From contig JAXLYM010000020.1 in NCBI GenBank assembly GCA_046351455.1, forward strand, positions 1 through 64,000: a DNA stretch of 64,000 nucleotides. Reading direction: 5' to 3'. Both the position numbers and the translations under genes were made by a program. The notes under the pieces were generated by a model, which saw nothing but the letters and a program-made list of their open reading frames with translations, made no database searches and was not told where the DNA came from. This stretch comes from JADJRH01 sp046351455. GTDB taxonomy: Bacteria; Myxococcota_A; Polyangia; Polyangiales; Polyangiaceae. Position 1 is the stretch's first letter. Each line of letters starts with the position of its first letter. Below are positions 35,161 through 43,549 of the stretch, piece after piece.

Positions 35161-37281
35161 ATGGACCCTGTGATCAGCACCGCCGCTCTCATCGCTCTGC
35201 AGGCGATGGTGCCGCGGCCCGGCGCGACGCTCGCGCCCTCGTTGATGGAGACGACCTCGGCGCCGCGCGGGGCCGACATCGCCGAGGTCGACACGTGCGC
35301 GCAGTGCCACGCCGACGTGGTCAGTCAGTGGCGGACGAGCTCGCACGCGTTCGCCTCGTTCAACAACCCCATTTACCGCTCCGTCATCGACTCTTTCCGG
35401 ACGGAGGTCTCGCCGCAGAAGAGCAAGTTCTGCGGCGGGTGCCACGATCTGGCGCTGATGGTCGACGGCGCGATGGACGGCGCGGTGGAGCCCTCGGACA
35501 GCCGCGCGCACGCCGGGATCACGTGCCGCACGTGCCACTCGATCACGCACACTCGGCCGGACGGAAACGGCAGCTTCACGCTGGACGGCTCGCCGATCCC
35601 GATCCCGCCGAAGGGGGATGTCGCCGCGACGGAGGCCCACGTCGCGCGCGTGGCCTCGGCGGAGCTGCGCGGGTTCGGCCTGTGCGCCGGGTGCCACCGC
35701 GCCTTCCTCGACAAGTCGACGGGCAACGCACATCACCTGATCGGCCAGGACGACGTGACGCCGTGGCAGCGGTCGGCGTACGCGGGGAGCGAATTGCACC
35801 TGCTGGACGAGGAGCTGCCCGAGCAGGACTGTCGCGGGTGCCACATGCCGCAGGAGGCGACGATCCTCGGGGACGTGGCCGCGACGAACGGGAAGGTCGC
35901 GTCGCATCGGTTCCTCGGGGCGCACACGTGGCTCGCGGCGATCCGCGGCGATCAGGGCACGCTCGCGCGCACCGCGGCCTTCTTGAAGGGCGTCGCGAGC
36001 GTGGATGTCGCGGCCGTCTCGCGGCCGGACGGGACGCGCGCGCTCCCCGCGGACGGCGCGGCGATCGTGCCGGGCGAGCGGATGACGTTCGATGTGGTGG
36101 TGCGCAATCGGCAGGCCGGGCATCGGTTCCCGGGCGGCGTGATGGACGCGCAGGACGCGTGGATCGAAGTGACGGTCCGCGACGCGAACGGCGCGTTGCT
36201 CGCGGAGGCCGGCGGCGAACAGGCCACCACCGGAGAGGACCCGACGGCGCACCGACTCCGCTCCTTCATGGCCGACGAGAACGGCATGCAGGTCCAGGAG
36301 CGGCAGACGAACCGCTTCCGCGCCGGCGTATTCAACGCCACGCTCGCGCCGCGGGAGGCCGTGGTGGTGCAGATCGCGTTCGACGTGCCGGCGGATCTCG
36401 ACGAGGGCGCGCAGCCGCTCCAGGTGACGGCGAGGCTCCGGCACCGGACGCGCAGCCTGCCGCTCCAGCGTGTCGCGTGCGCGGACTCGCAGTCTCCGCG
36501 GGGGCGCGCGTTCCGTTCGCGGATGGCGCGCAGCGAGCTGGACGCGTGCATCCCGCAGCCGATCACGGACATCGACGAGGCCTCCGTGTGGCTCGGCGCC
36601 GGGGCCGAGGCGGAGCCGCGGACGCACGCGCTCCCCGATTGGCAGCGGCTGTACGAGCACGGGCTCGGTTGGATACGGGCTGTGCAGGAGAAGGCGGACG
36701 AGGCCCGCCCGAGCTTGTTGCGCGCGCTGGATCTGGTGGAGGCGACCGGCACGGATCGCGAGCAGGCGATGGTGCTCGCGGCGCTCGGGATGCTGGCGGC
36801 GCGCGAAGGTCGCGTGGACGAGGCCGTGGCGTGGGCCGCGCGCGCGGAGCAGCTCATGCCGAATCACCCGGCGATCGCGTACCTGCGGGGGCTCGCGCAC
36901 GCGGAGGTGTGGCGGTGGCAAGAGGCGACTCGGTGGTACGACGAGGCGCGTCCGGCGGCGGGGTACGACGATCGCTTCTTCCTGGATCTGGCGCTCGCGC
37001 GCGGCTCCACGGGGGACGACGCGGGCGCGCTCTCGGCGGCGTGGCTCGGCCTCGCGATCCAGCCGCGTGACGCGGATCTGCTTCGGATCCAGGCGTTATC
37101 GCTGCGCGCGCTCGGCGCCCCGGTGGCGGAGACGGCCCGCGCGGAGGACGCTTATGCGGCGGTGTTCCCGGCGGACATGATCCCGCGGGTCCGCGCGAAA
37201 TGCTCGGCGAAGGTGCCCGGCTGCGCGAACGAGCGGAGCCCCGTGCACGTGCACGAGATGCGGCCCGCGAAGACGCGCTGA
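35161..37281 (+). CDS. Pentaheme c-type cytochrome with C-terminal TPR domain
   Basis: Predicted electron-transfer protein of 706 aa. Five heme-binding motifs are visible: CAQCH (46-50), CGGCH (91-95), CRTCH (122-126), CAGCH (175-179) and CRGCH (224-228), all within the first 230 residues as in cytochrome c554/NapC-like or doCXXCH proteins. A beta-rich domain follows (~275-470), then helical TPR repeats (ARPSLLRALDLVEATG, AVAWAARAEQLMPNHPAI, ATRWYDEARPAAGYDDR). The ATG has no clear ribosome site and the N-terminus is a weak signal peptide, yet heme attachment demands export, so the start may need revision. The partner is unknown; the gene stands alone 104 bp after DUF2330. Confidence 0.85.
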   Translation: MDPVISTAALIALQAMVPRPGATLAPSLMETTSAPRGADIAEVDTCAQCHADVVSQWRTSSHAFASFNNPIYRSVIDSFRTEVSPQKSKFCGGCHDLALMVDGAMDGAVEPSDSRAHAGITCRTCHSITHTRPDGNGSFTLDGSPIPIPPKGDVAATEAHVARVASAELRGFGLCAGCHRAFLDKSTGNAHHLIGQDDVTPWQRSAYAGSELHLLDEELPEQDCRGCHMPQEATILGDVAATNGKVASHRFLGAHTWLAAIRGDQGTLARTAAFLKGVASVDVAAVSRPDGTRALPADGAAIVPGERMTFDVVVRNRQAGHRFPGGVMDAQDAWIEVTVRDANGALLAEAGGEQATTGEDPTAHRLRSFMADENGMQVQERQTNRFRAGVFNATLAPREAVVVQIAFDVPADLDEGAQPLQVTARLRHRTRSLPLQRVACADSQSPRGRAFRSRMARSELDACIPQPITDIDEASVWLGAGAEAEPRTHALPDWQRLYEHGLGWIRAVQEKADEARPSLLRALDLVEATGTDREQAMVLAALGMLAAREGRVDEAVAWAARAEQLMPNHPAIAYLRGLAHAEVWRWQEATRWYDEARPAAGYDDRFFLDLALARGSTGDDAGALSAAWLGLAIQPRDADLLRIQALSLRALGAPVAETARAEDAYAAVFPADMIPRVRAKCSAKVPGCANERSPVHVHEMRPAKTR

Positions 37282-37389
37282 AGCTTGGAATCGTGAGGAT
37301 TCAGCGAGACGGGAGGAGCCGCTCTCGCACGTCGTGTGGCGGCGCGACGGGGCGCGACCTGCGACAAGAAGGGACTTGGAGACTGGCAA

Positions 37390-38142
37390 TCAGACCGGGC
37401 CGCGGCTGCACTCGGTCGAGGCGCTCTGGGAGGCCTCCACCGCGGATTCCAGGCTGCGCCACGGGAGCGCGCGGACGAAATCGGCGTCCGTCTCGATCAC
37501 CTCGTCGCCGAGGACGACCCACGCCGTCGACTGGTCGCTCATCAACACCTGGTTGGCCAGCGTGAGGAACGAGCCCTTCGCCGTCACGTCGATGGCGCGG
37601 AGGCGCGCGACGTCGCCGGTCGCGGACTCGGCCGCTCGGCGCGCGATCCAGGCCTGGACGGCCGTCGCGTCGGAGGCGAGCGGCGCGATGTCCGAGAACG
37701 GGTTCACGTAGTACCAGGGGTGATCCGCGGACGCGTGCATCGTCGCGGAGCCCTTCGCGTCGCGGATCGTGATGGTGCCGGCCGCGGCGTCGAACAGCAC
37801 CGTGCGCATCACGTCCTCCGCGCGCTGGCCCGCGCGCAGCTCGCTCGTCGCGGTCTGGAGGCGGCCCGCGGCGTCGAGAGTGGCAGTCTCGCGGACGACG
37901 AACGGGTGCGGTTCGCCGGGGAGGCGGACCTCCGTGGTGCCGGCCAGCATCTCACCGCCGCCTTCGCGGAACGTGCGCTCCACGCGGCTCTGCGCGCTGA
38001 GGCCCGCGCCGCCGAACGTGAAGGAGTGGACCGCGCGATCGGCTGCGGCCGAGGATGCGCCGTCGCTGCCCTTGGAAGCGCACCCGGAGAGCGCGCCGCA
38101 GAGGAGAGCGAAGAGACCCACCACCATCGTTTTCGTTTTCAT
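37390..38142 (-). CDS. Hypothetical lipoprotein
   Basis: Lipoprotein of 250 aa, not recognised. The signal GLFALLCGALSGC places the lipid Cys at 21. The mature part is beta-rich (VERTFREGGGEMLAGTTEVR, TVLFDAAAGTITIRDAKGSA) with a helical C-terminus, and the last residues are STECSRGPV. AGAGGGAA precedes the ATG at 38142. It converges on the multiheme gene and is the first gene of its own unit; the 283 bp upstream (38143-38425) hold no gene but contain an AT-rich patch that may be its promoter. Confidence 0.75.
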   Translation of the reverse strand: MKTKTMVVGLFALLCGALSGCASKGSDGASSAAADRAVHSFTFGGAGLSAQSRVERTFREGGGEMLAGTTEVRLPGEPHPFVVRETATLDAAGRLQTATSELRAGQRAEDVMRTVLFDAAAGTITIRDAKGSATMHASADHPWYYVNPFSDIAPLASDATAVQAWIARRAAESATGDVARLRAIDVTAKGSFLTLANQVLMSDQSTAWVVLGDEVIETDADFVRALPWRSLESAVEASQSASTECSRGPV

Positions 38143-38425
38143 GGTTCCCTCTTTCGAGCCGTGGCTCGGTTTTCTTTCAGGGCTGCTATCATTTTTTTCA
38201 CGACGCCCCCGTTCGCCGTCGGACGGACCGCAAAGAGGCCCGGCCGAAGACGCGGAGGCCCGACTCGGCCCATCCCCGGGGCCGACCCGTCGCGTTTGCC
38301 ACCTTCCTAAGCGCGGCTCGGGGGAGCGTGTGACAGGGAACCGACCCTGCGGCGAAAGATTCCTTGGATCCGAGGATGGGCGCGCGAAAGCCGAGTCCAG
38401 CCCGGACCGCCTTCGAGCGCGCGGC

Positions 38426-39967
38426 TCACGGCGGGCAGGTGGCCAGGATTTGCGGCTTGCCGGCGATGTTCGTGAAGGTGTTGCCGAGCGTCGGATCCAG
38501 GTAGTCAATCGCGGGATCGATGCAGCCGATCGAGCACTCGGCCACGATGCCGTTGTCGTAGGAGCCGTTGAACGCCGTGTGATCGATCGCGATCGAGGGG
38601 TAGTCGCTGCCGCCGCCGCCCGTGGGGGATTTCAGGAGGACGACGCCTTCGCTGCTGTTCGTGCCGCACGCGTCGCTCACCTTGGAGAACGCGATGAGGC
38701 CGCCATTTTCGAGGATCGCGTGCGAGATGCGCGAGACCGCCGGGTCGTACCGCTCGAAGACGATGCCGCCCCAGTTGTCGGCGAAGTTGTTGTACGGGAA
38801 CGGGTAGTGAACGAACTTGACGGGTTTCTCCGCGGTTCCGTCGAGGACGAGGTTGCCGGGCGTGCCCGCGCCGCTGGCGCCGACTTGCATCCACGCGCCC
38901 GCGCCGAGGCGCACTTCGACGCCCGCCTCGAAGGTGACCTTCACCGGATCCACCTTGTCGACCGAGTTGGAGATGAAGAGTCCGCTCGGGATGAAATAGG
39001 GGATATCGATGGCGTGAATCGTCGCGTCGGCGCTGATGGTGCCGTTCAATAGCTCGATGCCGCGCTTCGATTCGGGGATGTCCGGGGAGAGCGTGATCAT
39101 GCCCGGGGTCAGCGAAGAAGCGGCCTCGGGGCTCACGATCACGGCCGGATCCTCGAACTGCGGGTCGTCCTGGAAGAGGTTGAAGCCGCCGATCGTGACG
39201 ACCGAGTCCGGCGTGAGGCCCGCGTCCGCGAGGAGCCACAACGTGCCTCCTTGTTTGGTGTCGTAGAAGGAGACGTGATCGAGGCGCGCGGCGGGGGCCA
39301 TCCCGTCGGACGAGCCCGCGTCCTGCGTGTGGAAGGCGCCCTTCGTGAAGTGCTGACTGATGGTGTCCGCGGGGCGCGAGCCGTAATAGAAATCGGTGTA
39401 CGACAGCTCGGCTTGCGTCGCGTAGCCGAAGACGTGAACGCCGTCCCAGCCCTTCGCCGGGTCCACCGCGGTGAGCGTGACGTGCTCCGCCTGCGTGCCC
39501 GCGACGTGGATGCCGCCTTCGAAATGCTCGGCCACGTGGATCGCGCCGTTGTCGAAGAAGTCGTTGTCGAAGCAGACCGTCGTCCCGGCCTCGATCGTGA
39601 GCTGGGCCTCCAGCGTGAGGCCGCCCTTCACGATGTAGAGGTTGTCCTTCGTCCACGTGGTGTCCGTGTCGATGCTGGAGGACGTTTCGAATACAATCTG
39701 TTTATCGGCCGGGAACTTGCCGGTTGGACAGGCACCATCGCCGGGGGTGCTGCCGCCCGTGCCGCCCGTGCCCCCGGTGCTGGAGCCCGCGGTGCCGCCG
39801 GTGCCGGAGCCTGCGGTGTTGCCCGCGCCGGAGCCCGCGGTGCCGCCGGTCGCCGCGCTGCCGCCGCCGCCTGCGCTGGAGCTCATGCCGCCGCCGCACC
39901 CCGCGACGCCGGAAAGGCCGATTCCCGAGAGGGTCAGTCCACAGAGGAGGAGAAGGCTCGTTCGCAT
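38426..39967 (-). CDS. Lipoprotein, right-handed beta-helix type
   Basis: Surface lipoprotein of 513 aa. Signal ending SGVAGC (Cys24), a ~45-residue Gly/Ser/Thr linker, then a domain that looks like a parallel beta-helix with 20-25-residue coils: LYIVKGGLTLEAQLTIEAGT, GAIHVAEHFEGGIHVAGT, VKVTFEAGVEVRLGAGAWMQ, GTPGNLVLDGTAEKPVKF, and SRISHAILENGGLIAF. Three Cys pairs near the end (SDACG, ECSIGCID, ATCPP) may brace it. Such folds bind or cut polysaccharides; no catalytic Asp cluster can be singled out. The ATG at 39967 gives the exact lipoprotein signal. Confidence 0.8.
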   Translation of the reverse strand: MRTSLLLLCGLTLSGIGLSGVAGCGGGMSSSAGGGGSAATGGTAGSGAGNTAGSGTGGTAGSSTGGTGGTGGSTPGDGACPTGKFPADKQIVFETSSSIDTDTTWTKDNLYIVKGGLTLEAQLTIEAGTTVCFDNDFFDNGAIHVAEHFEGGIHVAGTQAEHVTLTAVDPAKGWDGVHVFGYATQAELSYTDFYYGSRPADTISQHFTKGAFHTQDAGSSDGMAPAARLDHVSFYDTKQGGTLWLLADAGLTPDSVVTIGGFNLFQDDPQFEDPAVIVSPEAASSLTPGMITLSPDIPESKRGIELLNGTISADATIHAIDIPYFIPSGLFISNSVDKVDPVKVTFEAGVEVRLGAGAWMQVGASGAGTPGNLVLDGTAEKPVKFVHYPFPYNNFADNWGGIVFERYDPAVSRISHAILENGGLIAFSKVSDACGTNSSEGVVLLKSPTGGGGSDYPSIAIDHTAFNGSYDNGIVAECSIGCIDPAIDYLDPTLGNTFTNIAGKPQILATCPP

Positions 39968-40138
39968 GCTCGCATGGTCGATGATTCGGCGCGTCGATGT
40001 CCAGCGGGCAGCACGTCTCGCCCCGAGCGTTCGGGCTTGACAGGCCCGCGGCGATCGCGGGGGAAACGGGGCGTGCGCGCTTATTTCGGTGAAGGCCACT
40101 TCCCGCGCCGAGGACGCTCGCGGTAAAAGGAGCGCGCC

Positions 40139-41323
40139 ATGGCAGTGAACGAGCCCCTCTCTCTCGACGCCCTGATCGCCATCGACTCCTTGCTGTCCGA
40201 GGAGGAGCGGATGGTTCGCGACACGGTCCGCCGCTTCGTGCGGGAGCGGTATTTGCCGCGCGCCGCGGACCTCTTCGAGAAGGAGGAGTTCCCGACCGAC
40301 CTCATCCCCCAGATCGCGGAGATGGGCATCCTCGGCGGCTCGCTCAAAGGGTACGGCTGCGCGGGGATGAATTCGGTGGAGTATGGCCTCGCGCTGCAGG
40401 AGCTGGAGGCGGGCGACAGCGGCCTGCGCAGCTTCGTGAGCGTGCAGGGCTCGCTCGCGATGTGGCCGATCTGGAAGTACGGCAGCGAGGCCCAGAAAGA
40501 GCGCTTTCTGCCGAAGATGGCGGCCGGCGAGCTGATTGGCTGTTTCGGCCTGACGGAGCCGGACGCGGGCAGCGACCCGGCCTCGATGAAGACGCGCGCC
40601 CGCAAGGACGGGGACCACTACGTGCTGACCGGCACCAAGATGTGGATCACGTCGTCGCCGCTCGCGCACCTCGCGGTGGTGTGGGCCAAGGTGGACGACG
40701 GCGACGCGCACTCGATCCGCGGCTTCATCGTCGAGCGGGATATGAAGGGCTTCGAGACGCCGACGGTGCACCACAAGATGAGCCTGCGCGCGAGCGTGAC
40801 GGGCGAGATCGTCCTCAACGAGGTGCGCGTCCCCGCGTCGAACATGCTGCCGAACGTGCAGGGGCTGAAGGGCGCGCTCGGGTGTTTGACGCAGGCTCGC
40901 TTCGGCATCGCGTGGGGCGCGCTCGGGGCGGCGCGCGCTTGTTTCGAGTCGGTGGTGAGCTACTGCCGGGAGCGCGTGGCGTTCGGCGCGCCGATCGCGT
41001 CGAAGCAGCTCGTGCAGCAGAAGATCGCGCACATGGCGATGGAGATCGCGAAGGGCCAGATCATGGCGCTTCACTACGCGCGGCAGAAGGACTCGACGGG
41101 CATCACGCCGGTGCAGGTGTCCTTGTGCAAGAAGAACAACGTGGGCCAGGCGATCGAGATCGCGCGGACGGCGCGCAGCCTCCTCGGCGGCAACGGGATC
41201 CTGCTGGATTACCCGGTGATCCGGCACATGCTGAACCTGGAGAGCGTCTACACGTACGAGGGCACCGACGAGGTGCACACGCTGATTCTGGGCAACGCGC
41301 TCACCGGGCACAACGCGTTCTGA
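40139..41323 (+). CDS. gcdH: Glutaryl-CoA dehydrogenase
   Basis: FAD enzyme of 394 aa that oxidatively decarboxylates glutaryl-CoA to crotonyl-CoA, the common end of lysine, tryptophan and aromatic-CoA breakdown. Family-specific stretches: LKGYGCAGMNSVEYGLALQE, SGLRSFVSVQGSLAMWPIWK, LIGCFGLTEPDAGSDPASM, and the terminal TYEGTDEVHTLILGNALTG, where the Glu of YEGT is the catalytic base. These match GcdH better than straight-chain acyl-CoA dehydrogenases. It lies 10 kb from the aromatic-CoA operon; in 2-aminobenzoyl- and benzoyl-CoA pathways glutaryl-CoA is an intermediate, so the two may work together. It is monocistronic. Confidence 0.9.
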   Translation: MAVNEPLSLDALIAIDSLLSEEERMVRDTVRRFVRERYLPRAADLFEKEEFPTDLIPQIAEMGILGGSLKGYGCAGMNSVEYGLALQELEAGDSGLRSFVSVQGSLAMWPIWKYGSEAQKERFLPKMAAGELIGCFGLTEPDAGSDPASMKTRARKDGDHYVLTGTKMWITSSPLAHLAVVWAKVDDGDAHSIRGFIVERDMKGFETPTVHHKMSLRASVTGEIVLNEVRVPASNMLPNVQGLKGALGCLTQARFGIAWGALGAARACFESVVSYCRERVAFGAPIASKQLVQQKIAHMAMEIAKGQIMALHYARQKDSTGITPVQVSLCKKNNVGQAIEIARTARSLLGGNGILLDYPVIRHMLNLESVYTYEGTDEVHTLILGNALTGHNAF

Positions 41324-41373
41324 CAGGCGCGGACGGGGGCAGGCGCGACTGGCACGCTGCCTTTCGGGGGGGG

Positions 41374-42150
41374 TCACCACAAATACGGGATGAGCGCCCT
41401 CCGGTCCTTCGGGTAGTCCGGGAATTTCCGGCGGTACCACGCGAGGTGGGTGAACGCGCGCGGGCCGACGTTGGCGGCTGTATACACCGCGAACGCCACG
41501 CCGGAGAGGGACCACGACGCGACGGCCCAGCCGGTCCACTCCAGGATTTCGCCGAAGTAGTTGGGGCACGCGATGAGGTCGTAGAGGCCGCCCTGCGGGA
41601 TCTTGTAGCCGGTCTCGCCGGGCTTGCGCAGGTGGAGGAGCACCGTGTCGGCCCAGACGTTGATCGTGAAGCCCGCGAGGAACAAGGCCGCTCCGATCAG
41701 GAACTGGGGAGTGACCAGCCAGGAGAGGGGGTAGTCGCCGAGGTGCGATATCCAGCGAGCGTTGATGTACGCGTTCCACGAGTTGAAGAGCACCGCCATC
41801 GCCGCGACGCTCGCTGGCATCGTCTTGCCGGCCGCGCGCATGCGGAACGGGTAGATGAAGGCGCGGTGCGCGTAGTGGAGCTGCCACAGGGCGAGCAGCA
41901 CGAGAGGCGCTGTCTCCGCGCGGTGCCGGCCCGCGAGGAAGATGCCGAGGACCGCGAGGCTCGCGGGCGCTTCCATCACGATCCAGCCGACGCGGCTCGG
42001 GATCGAGGGGCCCCAGCCGCCGCGCGAATAGCGACCGTACGGCGCCGAGATGAACTTCAGCGCGAGGGCCGTCACGACGCCGGTGGCGATCATGGCCCAC
42101 GCGAGGAGGTGGTGAATCGTGTGCTCGTCCAACGCGCCGGATGCTCGCAC
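41374..42150 (-). CDS. Steroid-5-alpha-reductase-family membrane enzyme
   Basis: Integral membrane NADPH-dependent reductase of the 3-oxo-5-alpha-steroid 4-dehydrogenase family (DUF1295-like), 258 aa from GTG at 42150. Conserved parts: SAPYGRYSRGGWGPSIPSR, WQLHYAHRAFIYPFRM, TGYKIPQGGLYDLIACPNYF (the NADPH site with Asn-Tyr-Phe-Gly-Glu), GEILEWTGWAVA and WYRRKFPDYPKDRRALIPY. About six hydrophobic segments. A GTG at 42243 also opens the frame but adds an Arg-rich 31-residue leader that looks unlikely. The substrate could be a steroid, polyprenol or fatty acyl chain. It is divergent from the RdgC-like pair, whose TTG start lies 149 bp away. Confidence 0.82.
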   Translation of the reverse strand: MRASGALDEHTIHHLLAWAMIATGVVTALALKFISAPYGRYSRGGWGPSIPSRVGWIVMEAPASLAVLGIFLAGRHRAETAPLVLLALWQLHYAHRAFIYPFRMRAAGKTMPASVAAMAVLFNSWNAYINARWISHLGDYPLSWLVTPQFLIGAALFLAGFTINVWADTVLLHLRKPGETGYKIPQGGLYDLIACPNYFGEILEWTGWAVASWSLSGVAFAVYTAANVGPRAFTHLAWYRRKFPDYPKDRRALIPYLW

Positions 42151-42298
42151 GAAGGAGGCCGCGCGCGCCACCCGACGCGCGCCGTTCGTCCCGCGGGCGC
42201 GACGAAAGGCGCAGCCGTTCCCAGGGATCGCAGCGGAGATCACGCCGTTCGACCATGAAGTTGGCCCGCGCGCGCGCGAGGGCTACTCCGGGGGCACC

Positions 42299-42928
42299 TT
42301 GGGAATCCTCCGCGGTAGCCTCACCTACTCTCGCTTCTTCGTGGCCGGCGACATCCCCGATGATCTCGCGGGCGCCATGATGAAGCGCATCCAGGCCAAC
42401 GTGTTTCGCGACCTCGTGCCGGAAGAGGACGAGAATTCGAAGCACGGGTGGTGCTCCATCCAAGACCCCATCGACGTCGACCTCGACCACGAGAAGGTGT
42501 TCTGGAACGAATACCTCTCTCTGGGGTTGCGCATCGACACGTGGGTGGTGCCGAAGCCGCTCCTGCAGGCGCACCTGCGGAACGCGGAGGCGGCGCTGCT
42601 CGAAAAGAAGGGGCTGGAGCGCATCGGGAAGAAAGCGAAGGCCGAGCTGAAGCTGGCTGTGCTGCGGAAGCTGCGGCGGCAGCTCGTGCCGTCGACGAAG
42701 AGCTTCGATCTGGTCTGGAATACACAAAGTCACGTGGCGCTGTTCTTCAGCCAGTCGCAGCGGATTCACATGCTGGTGCAGGAGCTCTTCGAGAAGACGT
42801 TCGGGCTGCGGCTCGTGCCGGAGAGCCCGGGGACCGCGGCCGAACGGTGGGGGTTCGATGAGCGGCTGGAGAAGCTCTGGGACAACCTGGAGCCGACGGT
42901 GCTCGGCACCGCAGAGGGGGCGCTGTGA
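42299..42928 (+). CDS. rdgC: RdgC-like recombination-associated protein, N-terminal piece
   Basis: DNA-binding protein of 209 aa related to RdgC, which binds DNA as a ring dimer and modulates RecA. The TTG at 42299, with GGGGG 6 bp upstream, makes the protein begin (M)GILRGSLTYSRFFVAGD as RdgC-type proteins do. Further matches are NEYLSLGLRIDTWVVPKPLL, ERIGKKAKAELKLAVLRKL, and QLVPSTKSFDLVWNTQSHVA followed by QELFEKTFGLRLVPESP. E. coli RdgC is ~300 aa; here the coding unit stops after ~210 and the rest continues in the next gene, coupled by a GTGA overlap. Whether it is a genuine split or a frameshift cannot be told from one sequence. Confidence 0.75.
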   Translation: MGILRGSLTYSRFFVAGDIPDDLAGAMMKRIQANVFRDLVPEEDENSKHGWCSIQDPIDVDLDHEKVFWNEYLSLGLRIDTWVVPKPLLQAHLRNAEAALLEKKGLERIGKKAKAELKLAVLRKLRRQLVPSTKSFDLVWNTQSHVALFFSQSQRIHMLVQELFEKTFGLRLVPESPGTAAERWGFDERLEKLWDNLEPTVLGTAEGAL

Positions 42929-43512
42929 CCGATCTCGTCGAGAGGATTGAACGGAACCGCTTCGTCGGCCGGGAATTCTTGCTGTGGCTGTGGTTCGAGA
43001 GCGAGGTGTTCGAGACGAACCTCGCGCCGACCGGGATGGGCCGGTGCGCCCTGTGGATCGAGACGCGTCTGTCCCTCTCGTTCGAGAAGGACGAGAGTCT
43101 GCTCAAGAGCGCCTCTCCCGCGACGTCGCCCGAAGCGAAGGAAGCGCTGCGGCAAGGGAAATTGCCCCGGGAGGCGCGGCTGCGGCTCACCACCGGAGAG
43201 CACGAGTTCGCGTTCCTGCTGAAGGGCGATACGCTCGGGCTCGCGAGCGTCGCGATCCCCGCGGAGCTGAAGAACAAGGACGACGAGATGCACGAGGTGC
43301 TCTACGAGCGGATGCGTCTGCTCGAGGAGCTGTCGGCCATCCTGGAGGCCCTCTGGTCGGACTTCCTCACGCTGCGGCTCTCGGACGCATGGGATTCGCA
43401 GGTGGTGCCGCTCCTGAAGCGGTTCGCCCAGAAACACCGGGTGGACGACGCGGCGTATCTGCAGATCAAGAAGCGCGTGCTCCACAAGAAGACGGGGAAA
43501 GCCAAGGGCTGA
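42925..43512 (+). CDS. RdgC-like C-terminal partner protein
   Basis: Protein of 195 aa, Arg/Glu/Leu-rich, starting GTG overlapping the RdgC-like stop. Opening RNRFVGREFLLWLWFESEVF is the sequence that follows the N-terminal domain in longer RdgC-like proteins of other Deltaproteobacteria (from memory). The centre is a beta sandwich (LRLTTGEHEFAFLLKGDTLG, LASVAIPAELKN), and the C-terminus is helical and basic (KHRVDDAAYLQIKKRVLHKK). No enzymatic motif. It most likely forms one complex with the preceding protein. Confidence 0.7.
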   Translation: MTDLVERIERNRFVGREFLLWLWFESEVFETNLAPTGMGRCALWIETRLSLSFEKDESLLKSASPATSPEAKEALRQGKLPREARLRLTTGEHEFAFLLKGDTLGLASVAIPAELKNKDDEMHEVLYERMRLLEELSAILEALWSDFLTLRLSDAWDSQVVPLLKRFAQKHRVDDAAYLQIKKRVLHKKTGKAKG

Positions 43513-43549
43513 GTCGAGGCCGACTCGGCACCTCGACTCCCTCCCCGAC

